11,461 nt of DNA from Euperipatoides rowelli (taxonomy: Eukaryota > Onychophora > Udeonychophora > Euonychophora > Peripatopsidae), in NCBI GenBank assembly GCA_003024985.2, contig PXIH01S0013072.1. One strand, 5' to 3'. The first letter of the stretch is position 1; every line of letters begins with the position of its first letter. The position numbers were made by a program, and so were the translations under genes. Under the pieces are notes generated by a model. The model was not told where the DNA came from. It did no database searches and saw only the letters and a list, made by a program, of their open reading frames with translations. This document shows, piece after piece, positions 8,001-11,461 of this stretch.

Positions 8001-10469
8001 ATCATGGATAAGATACTGGAAAAAGTTCTGTTCAATTTTGCTTGATTATTGGAAAAATACTTCTTGATAAACACAGTTCGGCATAAATGATGGTCATAGC
8101 TTGTATTAAATAATAGCAGACATCATCATATTGACTGCCAACCGGAACTCATCTTTGTAAATAAACATCATCGGAAAAACTGGTGGAATTCGGAAGAAAT
8201 AATTTTAAAACGTATGCATATTACTTTATAACATGATATAATGTTATATTAATCGTGTTTAAGGATATTAAATTAGTGTGAAAATTAATTTAACGTATGT
8301 CATCCCAAGATTTTATGATGTGGGAGATACATCTTTTCAGGAAGAAAATTTCTGGCTCGAATCCCCAAAATGGCTGCTTGCATCACCTTTTATACCCGTT
8401 GGTTGGAAGGAGGGACACTTCATGTCACAGATGATATGTTGTCAAATGATGATGAAGTTCCTTTTAAGCAGATTAAATCACATCATCAGCTCCAACAGGT
8501 GAGTAAACATAACATCAACAATGACGTAATGCTTTAAAAATGTAAACAACAATAATGTAGGCTTACAACTCGTAAACAGAACTAATAATAATCATAGTTT
8601 TTGATTTTATTAGTATATACAGTAAATATAAGCTTTTGTTTATTATCCAAATATGAATTTATGGACTTTCTTCACAAATATTTAATAAAACAAAGTTCAT
8701 TCTTCAATAACTGCTCTCCTTAGATACATAACGTAAACAGAACAGGCCAAAGAGCAAGGGCCTAATTTAGACCTAGATTGGCTCAATTGCCTATACTTTT
8801 ATAGACAATATATACAGTTTAGATATAAACATTACAAATTCATATTTACAAAAGTCAATAATAATCATAACACGAATATACAATAATTTATATAAATCAT
8901 AATACTGTTTGCTACAATGTAATAATATTAATTTTCAAATATACAATCAGTTATAAAAAATTAATCAAATTACTGTATTTATTAAGCAGAATTTAATATC
9001 TACCACCATTACTATAATCCCCTCAACTACTTACTATCACTAATATGTAATATCCCTATTAAATATAATTAATAGCAATAAGGAATGAAATCAATTTCAT
9101 TCTATTGTTTGTATGTCATATATATATACAAAACTAATGGTTTTAATGAGTGTTAATTTATTAAAGTCAAGAGTGGGATCAAAAACAAAAAATTCCATTG
9201 GAGTTAATAAGCTAATAATTTTATCCTGTCAAAGATTGCCCCCCCCCCCCCTCCCCAAAATCATATTTCTAACTAATGTATGTTGTAATATTTTTTCCTG
9301 ATCATAAAAATTAAAAATGTTAAAATTTTTTTAAAAAATAAATACAGTGCAATATATTGTATAATGCAGTAATTCAGATATATTAGCAAAATTATAAATG
9401 AGTAAACCTTAAAAGATATGCTTACAGTATATTTTAAATTTTTTGAGTATTATTTGTGCAGCATATGCTTCTACAACTCATTCAACTTAATATAATTTAT
9501 AAAATTTATTTGATTAAATATGGACAGTCAAATTCATTAATCACTGGTAGTAAAACCAGCTGGACAAAGCGCCCATTCAAAACACCCTGGGGAGTACGCT
9601 GCAAAGCTATGTAATTTTAACATTATTAAATATTACATAATCTAATAGTTTATATTTAATTTAACCTGGTGAGAAAACTGAAAAACTATGTTTTTGTAAC
9701 ATTATTAAAGATTTAATAATTAAATACAGCTTATATTTAATTTAAATCTAAGCTTTCAGAATTAGGTAAAAAAAAGGCTGATCATGTTAAAGCACTTAAA
9801 AAAAATAAGTGTTAAAGTTAAAACAAAATTATATTATTTGAATGCAATTTTAGTTCCTTTAACTTCCTTAATAATTAAATGAAATACATCTACCATTCTC
9901 TAGTATTTCATTGCCATATAAGCCTACTGTACAGATAAAAAATAATAAAACATTTGACTGATTTTTACAAACTATTGAAGAAAGTGGCTTCCTTAATTTT
10001 TTTTATGCCTAAATATGTACAATTCACTAAGAACCAATCATTTTGGAGAGAGCTGCTGAGTCATCAGTTTTAGAGCATTGAAAATGTAATTCCATTAGAA
10101 TTCCTTAATACAAAAGTGGCCATGACAATGATACAAAACATTTTTTGGGGCATACAATTTATTTAAAATTTTTGTCAACTATCGACTTTTATAACATATT
10201 TTATATTGCAAATAAAGGAACCACTTAAGGAAAATGGGCAATTTACATAATTAAAACCAACATCAATGTGATTCTTTTTTCTTTGTTTTTAAAAATAGTG
10301 AGCAAATAAGCATTCAAGATTTTAGACAATATTGTTTAAAAGTACAAAAACATTAAAGAAAAAATATTAAAAATGCATTTAGCAAATAAGTTATTACCTC
10401 TTTATTTGATCTTAAGTCTGGCCTTTTATGTTCAGGTTCTTTGTAACCCACAGCCTGGGCAAACTCAAC
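1946..10469 (-). CDS. UFD1: UFD1, C-terminal half (five exons, 5' part outside window)
   Basis: UFD1 pairs with NPL4 as a substrate-recruiting cofactor of the AAA+ unfoldase p97/VCP (Cdc48), which extracts polyubiquitinated proteins in ER-associated and chromatin-associated degradation. Five minus-strand exons join in frame: 10469-10398, 6779-6735, 5942-5857, 3381-3294 and 2017-1946. Together they encode 120 residues and a TGA stop. Visible landmarks, in order, are GYKEPE after the UT3 domain, an acidic linker, SHP box 1 (PFSGQGNRLDG), the NPL4-binding segment (GIPNYDYKIGNLHFIR) and SHP box 2 (AFSGEGQSLRKKGRK) at the terminus. These match human UFD1 (recalled, not searched) in order and spacing; human has about 119 residues from the same point. 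The junction phases are 0, 0, 2 and 0. The ubiquitin-binding UT3 domain is not in the window, so the gene is partial only because of the window edge. No frameshift or premature stop was seen, so this looks like the functional gene and not a processed copy. Confidence 0.95.
2018..3293 (-). other. UFD1: UFD1 intron before the terminal exon (1276 bp)
   Basis: It is bounded on the minus strand by GTAATT at 3293 and by a T10-AG acceptor at 2018. It is AT-rich and contains a 14-bp palindrome TTGTTAATTAACAA (2136-2149) and the G patch GGGGGAGGG (2697-2705). No other exon is evident. Confidence 0.85.
3294..3381 (-). CDS. UFD1: UFD1 exon encoding the NPL4-binding segment
   Basis: This 88-nt exon supplies one base to finish the split arginine codon and then 29 codons. 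It begins GIPNYDYKIGNLHFIR, matching human GIPNYEFKLGKITFIR, the short segment that binds NPL4 and holds the heterodimer together. The following MIQSNVLESPSVE is a divergent linker where human has NSRPLVKKVEEDE. The acceptor is TTTGCTTTCAG|GGGTAT and the donor GTGGAG|GTAATT, leaving phase 0. Confidence 0.95.
4237..4267. repeat. G-run/C-run hairpin
   Basis: TTATGGGGGGAAA and TTTCCCCCACATAA form inverted arms around a short ATGA loop. This gives roughly 13 paired positions with a G/A mismatch next to the GC run. Such a GC-stable stem is uncommon in this AT-rich intron. No associated gene or terminator function can be assigned. Confidence 0.6.
4676..4734. repeat. Near-perfect 25-bp stem-loop
   Basis: Arm 4676-4700 and arm 4709-4734 are complementary over about 25 bp, with a single-base bulge and one G-T position, around an 8-base loop. 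The core is GCACACCAATAATTATT against AATAATTATTGGTGTGC. This is the strongest hairpin in the window. It sits at one edge of a GC-richer island and may be an inverted duplication created at an insertion end, or a small structured RNA. Confidence 0.75.
4735..4860 (-). other. GC-richer island with open minus-strand frame, identity unknown
   Basis: This stretch contrasts sharply in composition with flanking DNA and has several CpG dinucleotides. On the minus strand it is open from the ATG at 4861, giving a charged peptide that includes KSARNRREQQGADQEM and then DRDEHRGQPGDEYPSTP, and it reads through the adjoining hairpin. No good splice acceptor or donor frames it. A fragment of an old dispersed element or a decayed exon are both possible; a functional protein is unlikely on present evidence. 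Confidence 0.3.
4920..4939. repeat. Small 8-bp hairpin
   Basis: GAAACAAA (4920-4927) and TTTGTTTC (4932-4939) are exact inverted arms with a CTTC loop. The hairpin follows a GC-richer patch (GAGCCGCC and CTCTCGGGAAAGCG) on the right side of the island at 4735-4860 and may mark its other edge. Confidence 0.5.
5179..5467. mobile_element. MITE-like element with ~35-bp terminal inverted repeats
   Basis: The left end (5179-5214) and the reverse complement of the right end (5433-5467) match over about 35 bp. They share the core AAACTGGAAGGC, then TAAGT, then CCA and TTTA, with a few substitutions and one indel. The 289-bp element has no coding capacity. Its interior is relatively CpG- and GC-rich, with GGGTTGGGG, GTTAGGGTT and, on the minus strand, TCACATGATCAAGATGG. 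It lies in the UFD1 intron between the SHP1 and NPL4-binding exons. I could not define a target-site duplication, so the superfamily is open. The divergence between its ends suggests an old insertion. Confidence 0.65.
5857..5942 (-). CDS. UFD1: UFD1 exon encoding SHP box 1
   Basis: This 86-nt exon encodes 28 residues plus two bases of the next codon. It starts PFSGQGNRLDGKTKG, the counterpart of human AFSGSGNRLDGKKKG, which is the first SHP (BS1) box that docks on the p97 N domain. The rest, through NPIQSNCNAR, is a variable linker. The acceptor is TTCTTATTTTTCAG|CCATTT on the minus strand and the donor is CCAGAAG|GTAGGA. The exon ends in phase 2; AG plus the first G of the next exon makes an arginine, as in human KRG. 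Confidence 0.94.
6086..6100. repeat. A15 homopolymer
   Basis: A run of fifteen A residues lies in the 792-bp UFD1 intron. No retroposon body can be recognised on its 5' side, so it is treated as a simple repeat and not a SINE tail. Confidence 0.7.
6428..6534. repeat. Diverged direct repeat, 77-base spacing
   Basis: TTGTATGGAC occurs at 6448-6457 and 6525-6534, each time after a long T run, and TTTTGCTAAG occurs between and before the copies. The pattern suggests an old tandem duplication of about 77 bp within the UFD1 intron next to the SHP1 exon. The first T run is 13 bases (6433-6445). Confidence 0.5.
6735..6779 (-). CDS. UFD1: UFD1 small linker exon with tandem acceptor
   Basis: This 45-nt exon encodes QRPVELDEDDIRMFL, an acidic linker between the UT3 end and SHP box 1. 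The linker sequence itself is not conserved enough to prove identity. Support comes from a strong donor (TTTCTG|GTAAGT), an acceptor after a T-rich tract, phase 0 at both ends, and the fact that including it gives a linker nearly the same length as in human UFD1. Its final FL fits directly onto PFSG of the next exon, as human GFR precedes AFSG. The acceptor reads TAGCAG, so splicing three bases later (exon 6735-6776) would drop only the first glutamine. Confidence 0.85.
7580..7590. repeat. C11 homopolymer
   Basis: Eleven consecutive C residues stand in otherwise AT-rich intron sequence, G-rich on the UFD1 transcript strand. Length is likely to vary between individuals and between assemblies. 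Confidence 0.8.
8130..8369 (+). promoter_or_regulatory. Possible promoter / 5' UTR of the antisense candidate gene
   Basis: The 240 bases before the candidate ATG contain three CGGAA cores: AACCGGAACTC at 8141-8151, ATCGGAAAA around 8171, and TTCGGAAGAA around 8189. These are ETS-like and unusual in this CpG-poor, AT-rich DNA. An AT-rich stretch follows at about 8220-8250. No clear TATA box or initiator can be assigned. This is inference from motif spacing only. Confidence 0.2.
8370..8498 (+). CDS. Candidate first coding exon of an unknown antisense gene
   Basis: On the plus strand, inside the large UFD1 intron, an ATG in a favourable context (CCAAAATGGCT) opens 43 codons. They run up to a near-consensus donor, CAG|GTGAGT, in phase 0. 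The product starts MAACITFYTRWLEGGTLHVT and ends with a polar stretch including KQIKSHHQLQQ. The block is visibly more GC-rich than its surroundings. An in-frame TGA lies upstream at 8316-8318, which fits a translation start. A TTTTCAG at 8334-8340 could instead make this an internal exon starting at 8341, also open in this frame. I do not recognise the protein family, see no signal peptide or membrane segment, and found no convincing following exon before 11461. It could also be an exon relic or a chance frame. Confidence 0.45.
9083..9102. repeat. Short palindrome in the large UFD1 intron
   Basis: GAATGAAAT and ATTTCATTC are perfect 9-bp inverted arms around CA. Pairing can be extended imperfectly outward by CAATA and TATTG. 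It is short and AT-rich, so chance is a reasonable explanation. Confidence 0.4.
9239..9256. repeat. C13 tract with CCCC, G-rich in UFD1 sense
   Basis: Thirteen C residues, one T and four more C residues run along the plus strand. In the UFD1 pre-mRNA this reads as a G tract. A similar C11 run lies at 7580-7590 in the same intron. Both are mutable homopolymers and may be sequencing or assembly weak points. Confidence 0.8.
9607..9745. repeat. Diverged direct repeat, about 79-base period
   Basis: Copy 1 at 9607-9664 and copy 2 at 9686-9745 both start CTATG, contain GTAACATTATTAAA or TTAACATTATTAAA, and end TTATATTTAATTTAA, with indels between. This is consistent with an old local duplication in AT-rich intron DNA. 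Confidence 0.55.
10398..10469 (-). CDS. UFD1: UFD1 exon encoding the end of UT3 / GYKEPE region
   Basis: This 72-nt exon encodes 24 residues, beginning VEFAQAVGYKEPEH and ending RSNKE. It aligns with human VDFDAPLGYKEPER, the stretch just after the folded UT3 domain, and then enters the poorly conserved linker. On the minus strand the acceptor is a good pyrimidine tract ending TCCTCTAG before GTTGAG; the donor is AAAGAG|GTAATA. Both boundaries are phase 0. The preceding exon should end with a sequence like human ECDMN and was not found up to 11461. Confidence 0.93.
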
Positions 10470-11461
10470 CTAGAGGAAACAAAAACATATTTAGTTATTT
10501 TATAAACATCTATTATTAAAACTGACTCAGCCAAAATTCTTCTGGATCTTTTATATAAATTATTGCTAATATATTCTAGATACTTATGCTTATTTAATCA
10601 TAACTACTATATTCAAAACAGTGAATTTGGCTTGGATATAAACCTATCAAAAATTCAAATATCAGTGAACAAAAATATCCCAAGTTGAGAAAGGTTAACA
10701 AATTATTGTTAATTAATTTTGTGGATGACAATTACAGTATATTACTGCGAAACAAATGTATAACATATAACGGAAATAATGGACAATACAAATTCAATAT
10801 GTAAAAATATTCACTAGACAATACATTAGGAGGAAATATTTTAGGCTTAACAATATCCGTGGCAGTATATTCATCTAAAGCTTTTCTAATTATCTAACTT
10901 AATAATATTTGATATTAAAACTGTATTGTGTGTCCATAGACCTAATATTGCTGATTATAATCAATAGAGGGCACAATTGTGTTTGATCTAATGTAGTCAG
11001 TCATACTGTAATTTGGCCCGTTTTTACAAGCTAAATGTTGTCTAGTATTAATATTCAATAATTTATGATTATGATTGTTTTATTAAGAAGGATCCAGAAG
11101 ATATTAGCAGGTATGGAGAAGAATTCCCTGTAACTAAATTTTAATAAATAATTATGTAACCCATTTTTAATTCCATTATGTACTGTACCGGTATATGAAT
11201 TGATGTATTTAAATACTGTTAATTGTATTTTATTAGTTCTTTTCTGTCCTCTTTTACTCATAATGTGGAATACAATATTTGCTATTAAGAAATGATTTAA
11301 ACTTTGATTTTAATTGCTGTACAGTATTTATTAATTTACTGTATTTTATATAGGATGAATTCCTTGTTTCATATATTCTAGAATTTATTGTATATTCATT
11401 CTATTTGTTTTAGTTTAAAGGGTATATGCAACAAAAAAAACAACAACTTTAGTTTATATGT
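10470..11461 (-). other. UFD1: Part of the next UFD1 intron, no exon found
   Basis: AT-rich sequence upstream of the GYKEPE exon in gene orientation. I looked for a minus-strand exon encoding the conserved end of the UT3 domain and saw none, so it should lie past 11461. The segment contains five TACAGTA/TACTGTA words and a TACCGGTA palindrome near 11185. Confidence 0.7.

Larger units (their letters stand above)
6780..10397 (-). other. UFD1: Large UFD1 intron (3618 bp) hosting the antisense candidate exon
   Basis: Bounded by the GTAATA donor at 10397 and the TAG or CAG acceptor at 6780. Apart from the plus-strand candidate at 8370-8498 it holds C11 and C13 tracts, small palindromes and the 79-base direct repeat. 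A GC-richer block at 9541-9606 is unassigned. No missing UFD1 exon is needed here, because the linker length already matches human. Confidence 0.8.

Noticed and set aside
8278-8502. Longer plus-strand frame starting at 8278 with MKINLTYVIPRFYDV
   Set aside because: It is a different frame across the same block. It starts in AT-rich DNA, and the frame from 8370 has the better ATG context and a phase that ends cleanly at the donor.
9113-9301. Plus-strand frame crossing the C13 tract
   Set aside because: Its proline run comes from the homopolymer, and the rest is AT-rich with no coding signal.
11055-11261. Minus-strand open frame starting MSKRGQKRTN
   Set aside because: After a few basic residues it becomes AT-driven sequence with no motif. 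It does not match the UFD1 segment expected upstream.
1-11461. tRNA, rRNA, CRISPR array, phage or bacterial defence genes
   Set aside because: No cloverleaf boxes, no regularly spaced repeats and no prokaryotic-style gene runs were seen. The window is animal intron and flanking DNA.

Overview
This window is a piece of animal (metazoan) nuclear genome. It is very AT-rich, about 70% A+T judged by eye, and is almost entirely intron and intergenic DNA. Long bacterial-style reading frames are absent. Short coding blocks flanked by canonical GT/AG splice sites are present instead. The one confidently recognised gene is the 3' half of UFD1 (ubiquitin fusion degradation protein 1, a cofactor of the p97/VCP/Cdc48 unfoldase), on the minus strand. 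Its protein resembles vertebrate UFD1 but differs enough in the linkers that I read the host as a non-vertebrate animal; phylum and species cannot be named from this sequence.

Reading the minus strand from high to low coordinates, five exons can be assembled: 10398-10469, 6735-6779, 5857-5942, 3294-3381 and 1946-2017. All junctions keep frame. They encode 120 residues, close to the roughly 119 residues that follow the same point in human UFD1. The N-terminal ubiquitin-binding UT3 domain must lie beyond the right edge. The visible part contains the first p97-binding SHP box, the NPL4-binding segment and the second SHP box next to the stop codon. The 3' UTR and two possible poly(A) signals lie at about 1785-1945.

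The 3.6-kb intron between the first two visible exons contains a plus-strand candidate coding start at 8370-8498: ATG in a good context, 43 open codons and a strong CAG|GTGAGT donor. If real, it is the first coding exon of an unrecognised gene antisense to, and nested in or overlapping, UFD1.

The 2.5-kb intron at 3382-5856 carries most of the repeat-like material: a 289-bp element with about 35-bp terminal inverted repeats (5179-5467, MITE-like), a GC-richer island with a nearly perfect 25-bp stem-loop (4676-4860), and a G/C-run hairpin (4237-4267). Smaller direct repeats, hairpins and homopolymer runs occur elsewhere. The 7-mer TACAGTA and its complement TACTGTA occur 19 times in the window, far more than base composition predicts.

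No rRNA, tRNA, CRISPR array, prokaryotic operon or obvious new multi-gene system was found. The most open questions are the antisense exon, the GC-richer hairpin island and the over-represented 7-mer.
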